A DNA stretch of 42,314 nucleotides. It comes from Oscillospiraceae bacterium (GTDB lineage: Bacteria; Bacillota; Clostridia; Oscillospirales; Oscillospiraceae). Where the stretch lies: NCBI GenBank assembly GCA_009781695.1, contig WQVH01000014.1:1-42314 (forward strand), written 5' to 3'. The notes beneath the pieces are model-generated. The model was given only the letters and a program-made list of their open reading frames with translations, was not told the DNA's origin and ran no database searches. Position numbers and translations under genes: made by a program. Position 1 is the stretch's first letter, and every line of letters begins with the position of its first letter. Shown here one piece after another: positions 16,469-24,872 of the stretch.

Positions 16469-17542
16469 TTAATGATCCTGATAACTTTCCTCAATGTCCT
16501 TAAACAGCGCACCGACCTCCGGCAACAGATCAACAATATCCGGATCGAATTGTGTCCCCTTGCCCTGCCTAATGATATCTAAAGAAACATCATAAGGATA
16601 AGCCGCCTTGTAACAACGCGGATTGACCAGTGCATCATAGACATCAACGATGGAGATAATCCTTGCAGAAAGCGGAATATTATCGCCCTTTAAACCATTC
16701 GGATAACCACCGCCATCCCAACGCTCATGATGAAAATGACCGATCTCCTTGGCATACTTGAGATACATATCCTCATCGGGCAGAGTCGCGGAGATACTAT
16801 CAATGATCTGACTGCTGATGGTGGTATGTGTCTTTATGATGTCAAACTCCTCCGGAGTCAACTTACCGGGCTTGAGTAAGATGCGGTCAGAAATGCCTAT
16901 CTTGCCGATATCATGCAGTGCAGACGCCTTGATCAATGAAATGATATTTTCATCCAGAAGCAACGGACGGAATTTATCCATTTCGAGCATCTTCATGACC
17001 ATGATTTCAGTAAGCAAAGTCGTGCGTCTGATATGCGCACCGGACTCAAGATTCCTATATTCAATGATTGTGGCAAGAATTTCCAAGGTTTGCTCATAAG
17101 TACGTGTGACTTCTGCAGCCTTTTTCGCAACGAGCTGCTCAAGCTTGTTGCGATAACGCGCAAGCTTGATGTGATTATCCACACGTGCCCTAACCACATC
17201 GTGGTTAAAGGGCTTGGCTACATAATCAGCAGCGCCGGACTTGAGACCCAATGATTCAGTCTCGTCAGAATTGGCAGCAGTGATAAAAAGCACAGGAATA
17301 TGCTTGGTGCTGTCCGAATTCTTCATCTTCTCAAGCACCTGAAAGCCGTCAATATCAGGCATCATGATATCCAAGAGCACCACAGTAGGAGACAGCTCAT
17401 CCTCAAAGAGGATGGAAAGTGCCTCAGTTCCGCTACCGGCCTCAACGATATCATAATCGTCCTTGAGTATTTCAGCGAGGATCATTCTATTGATTTCGAT
17501 GTCATCTACAATAAGGATGACATCGCGTGTTTCGTGTATCAT
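16469..17542 (-). CDS. response regulator with HD-GYP phosphodiesterase domain
   Basis: A 357-residue protein with an N-terminal receiver domain (about residues 7-125; phospho-acceptor D58 in LLDIMMPD, conserved lysine in VAKPF), a short helical linker and a C-terminal HD-GYP domain (HD at 210-211; HHERWDGGGYP at 271-281). HD-GYP proteins hydrolyse cyclic di-GMP. The start at 17542 is chosen because GAGG lies nine bases upstream but directly abuts the earlier in-frame ATG at 17551. It is preceded by an Hpt gene 23 bases upstream, so phosphate probably reaches it by a relay; no kinase gene is adjacent. Confidence 0.93.
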   Translation of the reverse strand: MIHETRDVILIVDDIEINRMILAEILKDDYDIVEAGSGTEALSILFEDELSPTVVLLDIMMPDIDGFQVLEKMKNSDSTKHIPVLFITAANSDETESLGLKSGAADYVAKPFNHDVVRARVDNHIKLARYRNKLEQLVAKKAAEVTRTYEQTLEILATIIEYRNLESGAHIRRTTLLTEIMVMKMLEMDKFRPLLLDENIISLIKASALHDIGKIGISDRILLKPGKLTPEEFDIIKTHTTISSQIIDSISATLPDEDMYLKYAKEIGHFHHERWDGGGYPNGLKGDNIPLSARIISIVDVYDALVNPRCYKAAYPYDVSLDIIRQGKGTQFDPDIVDLLPEVGALFKDIEESYQDH

Positions 17543-17565
17543 ATGACGCATCCTCGTTTTTAACG

Positions 17566-17904
17566 TTAGGTGATTGTCTCAGAAGCGATCTGAACAGTTA
17601 CATCATACACATCCTTAAGCTCGTTGAGCTTGGCGGTATGATCATGATCCCCGATGATATTTTGCTCTAAATCCGCTGAGACCTCCCTGAGTTTCACAAG
17701 CGACAGATTAGCAGCGACACCTTTTATCGTATGAGCCAAGCGAGAAGCATCCTCCTTGTTGCCGCTATCGAGCGCCGCTTCGAGTTGCTTGAGCTGATCT
17801 CCGTCGACAAAACGGCCAAGTAACCTCTTATAAAGGTCCACATTGCCACCGATGCGTTTTAATGCATCTTGGACATCGATATATTCTTCTTTTACAAAGC
17901 TCAA
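17566..17904 (-). CDS. Hpt-domain phosphotransfer protein
   Basis: A 112-residue single Hpt domain with the phospho-accepting H58 in AHTIKGVAANL. Hpt proteins carry phosphate between a hybrid kinase and a response regulator. No ATG fits; GGGAG near 17913-17917 lies eight bases before TTG 17904, so a TTG start is proposed (another TTG at 17922 precedes the binding site). It forms a two-gene unit with the HD-GYP regulator. The cognate hybrid kinase must lie elsewhere (inference). Confidence 0.85.
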   Translation of the reverse strand: MSFVKEEYIDVQDALKRIGGNVDLYKRLLGRFVDGDQLKQLEAALDSGNKEDASRLAHTIKGVAANLSLVKLREVSADLEQNIIGDHDHTAKLNELKDVYDVTVQIASETIT

Positions 17905-17926
17905 ATTAATCACTCCCAACAAAAAG

Positions 17927-17955
17927 ATTCTATCACTATTTGTTTACAAAAGCAA
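17927..17955 (-). promoter_or_regulatory. promoter of the Hpt/HD-GYP unit
   Basis: On the minus strand: TTGCTT (17955-17950), a 17-base spacer, TAGAAT (17932-17927). This gives the signalling pair a transcript separate from the dap genes upstream. Confidence 0.6.
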
Positions 17956-18058
17956 CATTTTTGAACAGAGTAAATTGTTTATACCCAGTGAAGTGTAACG
18001 TAGGGGTTACAGTTCAGATACTCTGTAAGCTGCAACGTTCAGTGTATGCTTAATCCAC

Positions 18059-18823
18059 TCACGTGCCCAATACATCCGACATATCATACAACCCGGGACG
18101 CTTAAGCGCAGCCATAAAAACCGCCGCCCTTATAGCCCCGGCGGCAAAAACCTCACGCGAAGCCGCCGAATGATGCAACTCAATGACCTCATAGTCACTT
18201 GCAAAAATGACCTCATGCTCACCCACGATACCACCGCCCCTTACGGCAGAAATACCAATCTCATGCTTGTCCCGAGGAGTCCTGCGGCTCTCCCGCTCAT
18301 AAACATACTCAGACGCATAAGGCAGCGCAGACGCAGCCGCATCTGCCAGCATGATTGCAGTGCCGCTTGGCGCATCGAGCTTGCGCCTATGATGACGCTC
18401 GACAATCTCAATATCAAAATCAGTGTTTAAAACTGCACAAGCCCGCTTTATAAGATCAGCCAGAAGATTGATGCCCAGCGACATATTACCGGAGCGGAAG
18501 ATAGGGATATGCTCTGCGGCCTGATCAATCAAAGTCAGTTGCTCCGGGGAATATCCTGTAGCGCAGAGCACCAAAGGCAGCTTTTTCTCTAAAGCAAATG
18601 TGATAAGTCCATAAAGTGCGAGCGGACTTGAAAAATCCACAATAATATCAACCGCATCGGCATACTCAGCTGGGCTTTTAAAAACCGGAAAGTCATTGTA
18701 CTGACCATCGCTGATATCTACACCGGCTACAATTGTGATATCAGGGGACTCATCCACAATTGCAGCGACAGCTCTACCCATAAATCCATTACATCCGCTG
18801 ACCATCAATCTAAGCATCATCAT
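18059..18823 (-). CDS. dapB: 4-hydroxy-tetrahydrodipicolinate reductase
   Basis: About 254 residues. It reduces hydroxy-tetrahydrodipicolinate with NAD(P)H in the diaminopimelate/lysine pathway. The nucleotide loop is GCNGFMG; the catalytic motif is ERHHRRKLDAPSGTA. Three consecutive ATG codons occur; the first (18823) overlaps the dapA stop as ATGA, and AGGAG lies just upstream, so starts at 18823, 18820 or 18817 are all possible. It is translationally coupled to dapA. Confidence 0.93.
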   Translation of the reverse strand: MMMLRLMVSGCNGFMGRAVAAIVDESPDITIVAGVDISDGQYNDFPVFKSPAEYADAVDIIVDFSSPLALYGLITFALEKKLPLVLCATGYSPEQLTLIDQAAEHIPIFRSGNMSLGINLLADLIKRACAVLNTDFDIEIVERHHRRKLDAPSGTAIMLADAAASALPYASEYVYERESRRTPRDKHEIGISAVRGGGIVGEHEVIFASDYEVIELHHSAASREVFAAGAIRAAVFMAALKRPGLYDMSDVLGT

Positions 18824-19725
18824 GTTCTCCTGCACTGCGACGGCAAAAGCCCTACACAGCTCATAGCACCCCTAAGCTTTTCGAGATTTTCGGGAATAAG
18901 CTCGCAGAGCGGCATACGCGGCTCGCCGACATCTAATCCCATGAGATTGAGTGCCGCTTTGACCGGCATAGGATTGACTTCGATGAACAGCTTGCTGATT
19001 AAATCAAGGTATTTGAGTTGAATTTCCGCAGCTTGCTTAAAGTCACCCTTAAGCGCATGACCAGTCATCTCCACGATCACAGAAGGCAGAACATTACCCA
19101 AAGTAGAAATGACACCCTTGCCGCCCAGCGACATGATTGGAACGGTATCTTCATCATTGCCGCTCCATACAAAAAGTGCATCGCCGCATGATGCCATAGT
19201 CGAGCCTATGAGACTAAAATTACTGGACGCTTCTTTGACTCCATTGATATTGGGATGCTTTGAAAGTTCCATATATGTCTCGGTTGTAAAAGTCATGCCT
19301 GTGCGACCCGGAACATTGTACAGGATGATCGGTATATCAACCCTGTCGGCGATGAAGTTAAAATGCTTGACCAGACCCGTTTGGGTCGTCTTATTATAAT
19401 ATGGCGTGACGATGAGCAGTCCGTCAGCTCCAGACTTTTCAGCTTCTTTGGATAAAAAGAGCGCATCTTGAGTGGCATTGCCGCCCGTGCCGGCGATCAC
19501 CGGGACGCGCCGATTGACATGTTTCACGCAAAAATCAACTGACATCATATGCTCTTCGAGTGACTGTGTAGAGCACTCGCCCGTTGTGCCGCATATGATT
19601 ATGGCATCTATACCACCGGCGATTTGCAAATCTACCAGTTCGCCGAGTTTTTTATAATCAACTTTGCCATCACGAAACGGTGTGACAATTGCAGTAGCTG
19701 CGCCGGTAAAAATAGGAGTCTTCAT
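18820..19725 (-). CDS. dapA: 4-hydroxy-tetrahydrodipicolinate synthase
   Basis: A 301-residue TIM-barrel aldolase condensing pyruvate with aspartate semialdehyde. The Schiff-base lysine is K164 (GVKEASSN), with Y136 and R141 in LYNVPGRTG and the catalytic threonine pair at 47-48 (GTTGE). AAAGGA precedes ATG 19725. It lies 48 bases after asd, whose product it uses, and overlaps dapB. Confidence 0.96.
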   Translation of the reverse strand: MKTPIFTGAATAIVTPFRDGKVDYKKLGELVDLQIAGGIDAIIICGTTGECSTQSLEEHMMSVDFCVKHVNRRVPVIAGTGGNATQDALFLSKEAEKSGADGLLIVTPYYNKTTQTGLVKHFNFIADRVDIPIILYNVPGRTGMTFTTETYMELSKHPNINGVKEASSNFSLIGSTMASCGDALFVWSGNDEDTVPIMSLGGKGVISTLGNVLPSVIVEMTGHALKGDFKQAAEIQLKYLDLISKLFIEVNPMPVKAALNLMGLDVGEPRMPLCELIPENLEKLRGAMSCVGLLPSQCRRT

Positions 19726-19773
19726 TGAAATATTCCTTTCTGATCAGCGTATCATGATTATGGAGAGGATACG

Positions 19774-20853
19774 CTATATAAATCCATCAGCACACAATAA
19801 CTCAGCGAGGAGTACAGCGCCTCCTGCAGCTCCGCGTAAGGTATTGTGGCTCAGACCAATAAATCTGTAGTCATATTGATTGTCCGGGCGTAGGCGGCCC
19901 AGTGAAATAGCCATGCCGTCTTCCAACATGCGATCCAACTTGGTTTGGGGACGGTCAGAATCTTCAAAGTAATTGAGAAATTGATTCGGAGCTGACGGCA
20001 GTTTGAGGATTTGCGGTCGGCCTTTAAATTCCTGCCAGATCTTTTTGATGTCATGGGTGGCGGGTTTTTCGTTAAAAGCCATGAATACAGCGGCCAGATG
20101 TCCATCAGTGACCGGAACTCTGATGCACTGCGATGTGATGGATAAAGATACCGCAGGGACGATCTGTGTTCCGGTGATGGTACCCCAAATTTTCAGAGGT
20201 TCCTGTTCGGTCTTTTCTTCCTCACCGGAGATGAGCGGCATGACATTATCAATCATTTCCGGCCAAGTGTCGAAGTTCTTTCCCGCACCGGAGATGGCCT
20301 GATATGTGCATACGAGTGCATGAGTCAGTCCGAAAGTGTCTTTGAGGGGATGAAGGGCGGGGATATAGCTTTGGATTGAGCAATTTGATTTGACTGCAAT
20401 AAACCCACGCTTCGTCCCCAGTCGCTTTCGTTGGAAGTCGATAATTTCTGTATGTTCCGGATTGACCTCAGGTATGACCATAGGGACATCCGGAGTCCAG
20501 CGGTGTGCGCTATTGTTTGATATGACCGGACATTCCGCTTGAGCATACTTGAGTTCAAGCGCCTTGATTTCCTCTTTTTTCATATCAACGGCTGAAAAGA
20601 CAAAGTCAACGCATTGAGCGATTTGATCAATATCAGTCTGCGCATCATATACCACAAGCTTACAAGCCTCATCGGGTATGGGGTTTGGCATCTGCCAACG
20701 CCCTGCGACAGATTCTTCATATGTCCTACCTGCCGAGCGGCTGCTCGCAGCGACGACTGAGAGCTGAAACCATGGATGGTTTTTGAGCAAGGATACAAAG
20801 CGCTGGCCGACCATTCCGGTTGCGCCGATGACTCCAACTTTGTATTTTTTCAT
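19774..20853 (-). CDS. asd: aspartate-semialdehyde dehydrogenase, archaeal/fungal-type
   Basis: A 359-residue NAD(P)-dependent enzyme making aspartate semialdehyde from aspartyl phosphate. Rossmann loop GATGMVGQRF; nucleophile C158 in VKSNCSIQ; acid/base H252 in RVPVTDGH. The length and the SNCS plus RVPVTDGH context match the archaeal/fungal subfamily rather than the enterobacterial one. It is first in asd-dapA-dapB, feeding the DAP branch for cell-wall and lysine synthesis. A ribosome binding site (AAGGAG) lies just before ATG 20853. Confidence 0.93.
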   Translation of the reverse strand: MKKYKVGVIGATGMVGQRFVSLLKNHPWFQLSVVAASSRSAGRTYEESVAGRWQMPNPIPDEACKLVVYDAQTDIDQIAQCVDFVFSAVDMKKEEIKALELKYAQAECPVISNNSAHRWTPDVPMVIPEVNPEHTEIIDFQRKRLGTKRGFIAVKSNCSIQSYIPALHPLKDTFGLTHALVCTYQAISGAGKNFDTWPEMIDNVMPLISGEEEKTEQEPLKIWGTITGTQIVPAVSLSITSQCIRVPVTDGHLAAVFMAFNEKPATHDIKKIWQEFKGRPQILKLPSAPNQFLNYFEDSDRPQTKLDRMLEDGMAISLGRLRPDNQYDYRFIGLSHNTLRGAAGGAVLLAELLCADGFI

Positions 20854-20894
20854 GGATGTGCTCCTTCATAAAAACAAAAAATTATCAGCAGGAC

Positions 20895-20923
20895 TAGTCA
20901 ACCGGCTGATTTTGTAATATAAT
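20895..20923 (+). promoter_or_regulatory. putative promoter of the SpoIID-like gene
   Basis: TAGTCA (20895-20900), a 17-base spacer, TATAAT (20918-20923). The -10 is perfect, the -35 matches four of six. It lies in the divergent region shared with asd. Confidence 0.4.
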
Positions 20924-20959
20924 GTTTACATAGTGTCACCATTGCGTAACTCTTTATTT

Positions 20960-20980
20960 GCTAAATAATTGCTATTTAGC
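20960..20980. repeat. 21-base palindrome in the asd/SpoIID divergent region
   Basis: GCTAAATA (20960-20967) and TATTTAGC (20973-20980) are perfect inverted repeats around ATTGC. It lies about 40 bases downstream of the putative SpoIID-like promoter and upstream of the asd start, a position suited to an operator; no bound protein is known. Confidence 0.45.
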
Positions 20981-21023
20981 TTAACATATTTGCGCATAGA
21001 TGTCAATAAAAAGGAGATGTTAC

Positions 21024-22793
21024 ATGAGATTCACTCGCAGGTGGGTCAGGCTTTTTGCGATGATTATCGCCGTATGCTTATTGTTGCCGCTCGTCCGGGT
21101 AAATACCGGACATGATGCCGGTGCGTCTGTAAGTGTGCCGTTTCGACCCCAATTTACTACGCTCAGGGTTGGACTGTTTTTTGGTTCGACAGCGCTCCCA
21201 TCCGCAAATCTGCAAAACGCAGATGGATTCGGCAGGGGATTTGATTTTGGTTTTTTTGACAGTAACAGAAATTTTGTGCCAATCGGCGCATGGACCAATG
21301 AGCACAGGATAACGATGCTCATGGCGCGCAACGTGGTGTGGCATCCAACGGCCTCCGAAGGCAGAGGAGAATTTCGCGAAGGCACATCAGGCGCTGTGGT
21401 CGTGGGGTCTTTCCATGTGAAATTCAGTCAGGGTTTTGCTACATTTGAGGAAGCTCGAACAATTGCCTCCCAGCATCAGGGCGGATTTGTCAGATATCAA
21501 TCGGCCAGCCAGGATCCATTTTTCGTCATGGTAGGCAACCATACTTCAAGAGCATCCGCAGAGTCTGCACTGGCAGCCTTTGGGGCTGCAAATGTTGAGG
21601 TTTTTTCCGGGACGCAGCACAGTATAAAAGTGGTAAGAACAGGCACCAATGCCATTTTGTTTGAATTTGATGCAGGGACAACGCCGTTTGGCATTATGCC
21701 CAGATCAATCGCCGGGGAGGATCCAGAAACTTGGTTTCATGGATTTAGATATCATGGTGGGTTCTCTTATGCCCGGCGTGACGGCGGTTTACTCACGGTT
21801 CTAAACTATGTAGATATTGAAGATTATGTCAAGGGCATTTTGCCCTATGAGATGAGTCCGACATGGCCTATCGAAGCACTCAAGGCACAGGCGCTCACAG
21901 CACGTACGTTTGCGGTACGCTCTATTGGCAGACACGCTTCGCAAGGCTTTGACCTCTGTGTGGATGTGCATTGTCAAGTATATCGCGGCAGAGGTCATGC
22001 CAATGATCGGACGGATCAGGCAGTTACCGGAACGAGAGGGATGTATGTGACCTTCGAAGGTCGGCCTGCTGAGACGGTATACGCTTCATCAAATGGCGGT
22101 GCCTCGGAAAATGTCGAAAATGTATGGATGGAGCCGCGGCCATATTTGCGTGGTGTACTTGATCCATGGGAAGCCTATGTCGTGCGGAGAATTCAGGGTT
22201 ACAACTGGACAGTTAGGCATACGCCGGCGGCGCTCACTGAGCGCTTACGTACGCGGATATCGGGTTTTAATCTCTCAACTGTTGCGGCTGTCCGAGTGAC
22301 AGAACGCTCGGCTACAGGAAATGCAATTGGTGTGACCATTACCGATGTCAATGGACGTACACACACACTAAGGGGCAGGTCTCAGATTTTGGCAGGGCTT
22401 GGCACTCCGACATTACGCTTTGATATTGGTGATGCAATTTGGTCGCCGGGTAATATATTTGCCAACAGTCCTGCAATACCTGTAAACCCCGGCACTCAGA
22501 TTTTTGGAGTGGATGGCAGTGGACAGGCGGTAGCTGTGGCATCGGCAGATATGAGAGCCATAAACGGTGAAGGGAACTCGGTAGCAGTGGCCGGTGAGGG
22601 TTCGCCTGGAATTGGCGGCGGAACAGGACTGGTCAGCGGTCAGTTTGTCATTAACGGTACCGGAAATGGTCATCAAGTCGGTATGAGTCAATGGGGTGCT
22701 TTCGCCATGGCGCACTACCATAATTTGACGTTTAGGGACATCATCCATTTTTACTTTACGAATGTTGAAATAACAGAGACATATCAGGGGTAG
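21024..22793 (+). CDS. SpoIID/LytB-domain peptidoglycan hydrolase
   Basis: A 589-residue exported or membrane-anchored protein. After a charged start there is one hydrophobic segment (about residues 9-26). Residues around 115-200 include a SPOR-like repeat (GSFHVKFSQGFATFEEAR). The SpoIID core follows, with proposed catalytic E276 in LPYEMSP and the signature EALKAQALTARTF. It ends with the family motif GNGHQVGMSQWGAFAMA. SpoIID-type enzymes are lytic transglycosylases acting on stem-peptide-free glycan; in spore formers SpoIID works in engulfment, but related proteins also occur in non-spore-formers. AAGGAG eight bases before 21024 favours this start over ATG 21000. Confidence 0.9.
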   Translation: MRFTRRWVRLFAMIIAVCLLLPLVRVNTGHDAGASVSVPFRPQFTTLRVGLFFGSTALPSANLQNADGFGRGFDFGFFDSNRNFVPIGAWTNEHRITMLMARNVVWHPTASEGRGEFREGTSGAVVVGSFHVKFSQGFATFEEARTIASQHQGGFVRYQSASQDPFFVMVGNHTSRASAESALAAFGAANVEVFSGTQHSIKVVRTGTNAILFEFDAGTTPFGIMPRSIAGEDPETWFHGFRYHGGFSYARRDGGLLTVLNYVDIEDYVKGILPYEMSPTWPIEALKAQALTARTFAVRSIGRHASQGFDLCVDVHCQVYRGRGHANDRTDQAVTGTRGMYVTFEGRPAETVYASSNGGASENVENVWMEPRPYLRGVLDPWEAYVVRRIQGYNWTVRHTPAALTERLRTRISGFNLSTVAAVRVTERSATGNAIGVTITDVNGRTHTLRGRSQILAGLGTPTLRFDIGDAIWSPGNIFANSPAIPVNPGTQIFGVDGSGQAVAVASADMRAINGEGNSVAVAGEGSPGIGGGTGLVSGQFVINGTGNGHQVGMSQWGAFAMAHYHNLTFRDIIHFYFTNVEITETYQG

Positions 22794-22807
22794 ATGTATA
22801 GTACAGA

Positions 22808-22843
22808 CAGTGGACAGCTCGTATGTTTGTGAGCTGTCCACTG
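22808..22843. terminator. perfect 13-bp inverted repeat between the SpoIID-like gene and queA
   Basis: CAGTGGACAGCTC (22808-22820) pairs perfectly with GAGCTGTCCACTG (22831-22843) around a ten-base loop. It starts 14 bases after the stop codon. No T-run follows, so termination is weak or factor-assisted. Confidence 0.45.
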
Positions 22844-22899
22844 AGCTGCAACAGATAATATAAAGATAATTATAAAGAAGCAAAAGGATATTTATAAAC

Positions 22900-23982
22900 A
22901 TGCAAAAAAGTGATTTTTATTTTGACCTCCCGAAAGAACTGATCGCACAGACTCCAATTGAGCATCGTGAGCAATCAAGATTGCTTATGATGGACAGACG
23001 CACCGGTAAGACGGCGCATCATCATTTTTATGAACTTCCGAATTTGCTCAAAAAAGGTGATTGCTTGATATTAAATGACTCCAGAGTAATCCCAGCAAGG
23101 CTCTTGGGGCAAAAAGATACAGGCGGAGCTGTGGAGATTGTTTTGCTTCGTGAAATGGAAGCCCCGCATCCGGACTTGGCTGCGCCCGAAGCCGGAGCGC
23201 GGTGTAGTGAGATCAAATCGACCACCACGTGGGAGTGTCTTGTACGTCCGGGGCGCAAATTCAAAGAAGGTACCAAGCTTGTTTTCGGCGATGGGGAACT
23301 CACCGCCGTAGTGACCAATGAGACAGACGGCGGCAATAGGCTAATTCAGTTTTTCTTCGAAGGGATATTTCTTGAGGTGCTTGAAAGACTCGGTAGAACA
23401 CCGCTGCCGCCTTATATAACAGAAGAGCTGGAAGATTCTGAGAGATATCAGACGGTTTATTCAAAGGTCAGCGGTTCGGCGGCTGCGCCGACGGCCGGTC
23501 TGCATTTTACCAATGAGTTGCTTGAGGAGATTGCGGCGCGGGGCATAGAGATTCGCTATATCACACTGCATGTCGGTCTCGGCACATTTCGTCCTGTAAA
23601 GGTAGATAATATAGAAGAGCATCAAATGCATGCAGAATATTTTATCATCCCGGAAGATACTGCCGAAACAGTCAATCGCGTCAGAGCCAATGGTGGGCGT
23701 GTCGTTGCCGTGGGGACGACATCATGCCGTGCGCTTGAAGCGTGTGCGGATGAACATGGTATCATCACACCGTTTTCCGGATTTACTGAAATATTCATCT
23801 ATCCGGGGTATACCTACAGAGGGATTGATGGACTGATAACGAATTTCCACTTGCCTGAAAGTACGCTGATTATGCTCGTGTCGGCATTTTGCGGCAGAGA
23901 GAATACAATGAATGCGTATCACGAAGCTATAGATTTGCGGTATAGATTTTTCAGCTTCGGCGATGCCATGCTGATCGTATAG
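22900..23982 (+). CDS. queA: tRNA preQ1(34) S-adenosylmethionine ribosyltransferase-isomerase
   Basis: A 360-residue enzyme of queuosine synthesis, converting preQ1 in tRNA to epoxyqueuosine with the ribosyl part of SAM. Characteristic segments: FDLPKELIAQTP, LNDSRVIPARL, the PTAGLHFT motif, HVGLGTFRPV and the C-terminal TNFHLPESTLIMLVSAF. Complete, with AAAAGGA upstream. It converges on the Sir2 gene with only eight bases between stop codons. Confidence 0.96.
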   Translation: MQKSDFYFDLPKELIAQTPIEHREQSRLLMMDRRTGKTAHHHFYELPNLLKKGDCLILNDSRVIPARLLGQKDTGGAVEIVLLREMEAPHPDLAAPEAGARCSEIKSTTTWECLVRPGRKFKEGTKLVFGDGELTAVVTNETDGGNRLIQFFFEGIFLEVLERLGRTPLPPYITEELEDSERYQTVYSKVSGSAAAPTAGLHFTNELLEEIAARGIEIRYITLHVGLGTFRPVKVDNIEEHQMHAEYFIIPEDTAETVNRVRANGGRVVAVGTTSCRALEACADEHGIITPFSGFTEIFIYPGYTYRGIDGLITNFHLPESTLIMLVSAFCGRENTMNAYHEAIDLRYRFFSFGDAMLIV

Positions 23983-23990
23983 CCGAAACG

Positions 23991-24722
23991 CTATGCAAGA
24001 CCCTCAATAGCTTTATCTAACGTCTCACCGATGGGATCGCGGATGATTAAATTCGCGATCTTGTCATATGAAGTCTCAGACTTGTTGATCAAAACAAGCA
24101 TATCACCTTTATAATGCTGAATCATTCCGGCAGCAGGATAGACATTGAGCGAAGTACCGCCGACGATCAAAATATCAGCCTCAGAAATCGCCTGTACCGA
24201 ACGCATGATCACATCCTGATTAAGCGACTCTTCGAACAAGACAACATCCGGCCTGATCATGCCGCCGCAGGAACAATGCGGGATATCGTCACACTCTAAC
24301 ACCACATCAATACCATAAGTCAGCTTACAACGCATACAATAATATCGACCTCGTGAACCGTGCAGTTCGAGGACATTGACACTCTTTGCCTTGTGATGCA
24401 GACCATCCACATTTTGTGTGACGATGGCTCTGAGTTTGCCCATTTGCTCTAATTTAGCCAAAGCAAGGTGTGCTCTGTTTGGCATGGCATTTGGATGGAG
24501 CATCTTATCTTTGTAAAACTGGTAGAACTCACCGGTTCGCTGCATAAAAAATGTGTGCGAGAGTATGGTTTCGGGCGGATAAGCATACTTCATATTGTAT
24601 ATGCCGTCTTCGCTGCGAAAATCGGGAATACCGCTTTCCGTAGACACACCGGCGCCACCGAAAAAGACAATATTGTTTGACTGGCGTATCACTTCTTTTA
24701 ATTGCTCATGTGGATTGTTCAT
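23991..24722 (-). CDS. cobB: NAD-dependent protein deacylase (Sir2 family)
   Basis: About 243 residues. NAD-binding GGAGVSTESGIPDFRS, catalytic TQNVDGLHHKA with the LHGS segment, and a zinc site formed by YCMRC and a later C-S-C pair (HCSCGG). Sirtuins remove acyl groups from lysines using NAD. ATG 24722 is preferred to ATG 24728 because a G-rich binding site lies seven bases upstream of it but one base from the other. Confidence 0.93.
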   Translation of the reverse strand: MNNPHEQLKEVIRQSNNIVFFGGAGVSTESGIPDFRSEDGIYNMKYAYPPETILSHTFFMQRTGEFYQFYKDKMLHPNAMPNRAHLALAKLEQMGKLRAIVTQNVDGLHHKAKSVNVLELHGSRGRYYCMRCKLTYGIDVVLECDDIPHCSCGGMIRPDVVLFEESLNQDVIMRSVQAISEADILIVGGTSLNVYPAAGMIQHYKGDMLVLINKSETSYDKIANLIIRDPIGETLDKAIEGLA

Positions 24723-24772
24723 TAGCATACCCCCTATAGTTTGCGCCTACATGTACAAACACTGTATGGATG

Positions 24773-24801
24773 TTTACTTTACCGACTTTATTGAGTATAA
24801 T
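24773..24801 (+). promoter_or_regulatory. sigma-A-type promoter of mgtA
   Basis: TTTACT (24773-24778), a 17-base spacer, TATAAT (24796-24801). The resulting leader is about 65 bases, too short for an M-box magnesium riboswitch. Confidence 0.6.
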
Positions 24802-24872
24802 GAAATCAGGCTCTTACCCCTAAAGCATAGGTGACAATTATTGTACCATAAAAACAGCGGAGGGTAAAACCA

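Noticed and set aside
17998-18031. A third copy of the GTAG hairpin element between dapB and the Hpt gene
   Set aside because: TTACAG/CTGTAA can pair across a ten-base loop, but the stem is offset from GTAG, shorter, and not at a stop codon; it does not match the layout of the two accepted copies.
24729-24872. Magnesium (M-box) riboswitch upstream of mgtA
   Set aside because: The promoter at 24773-24801 leaves a leader of only about 65 bases, less than half the usual M-box length, and no matching stem pattern is visible.
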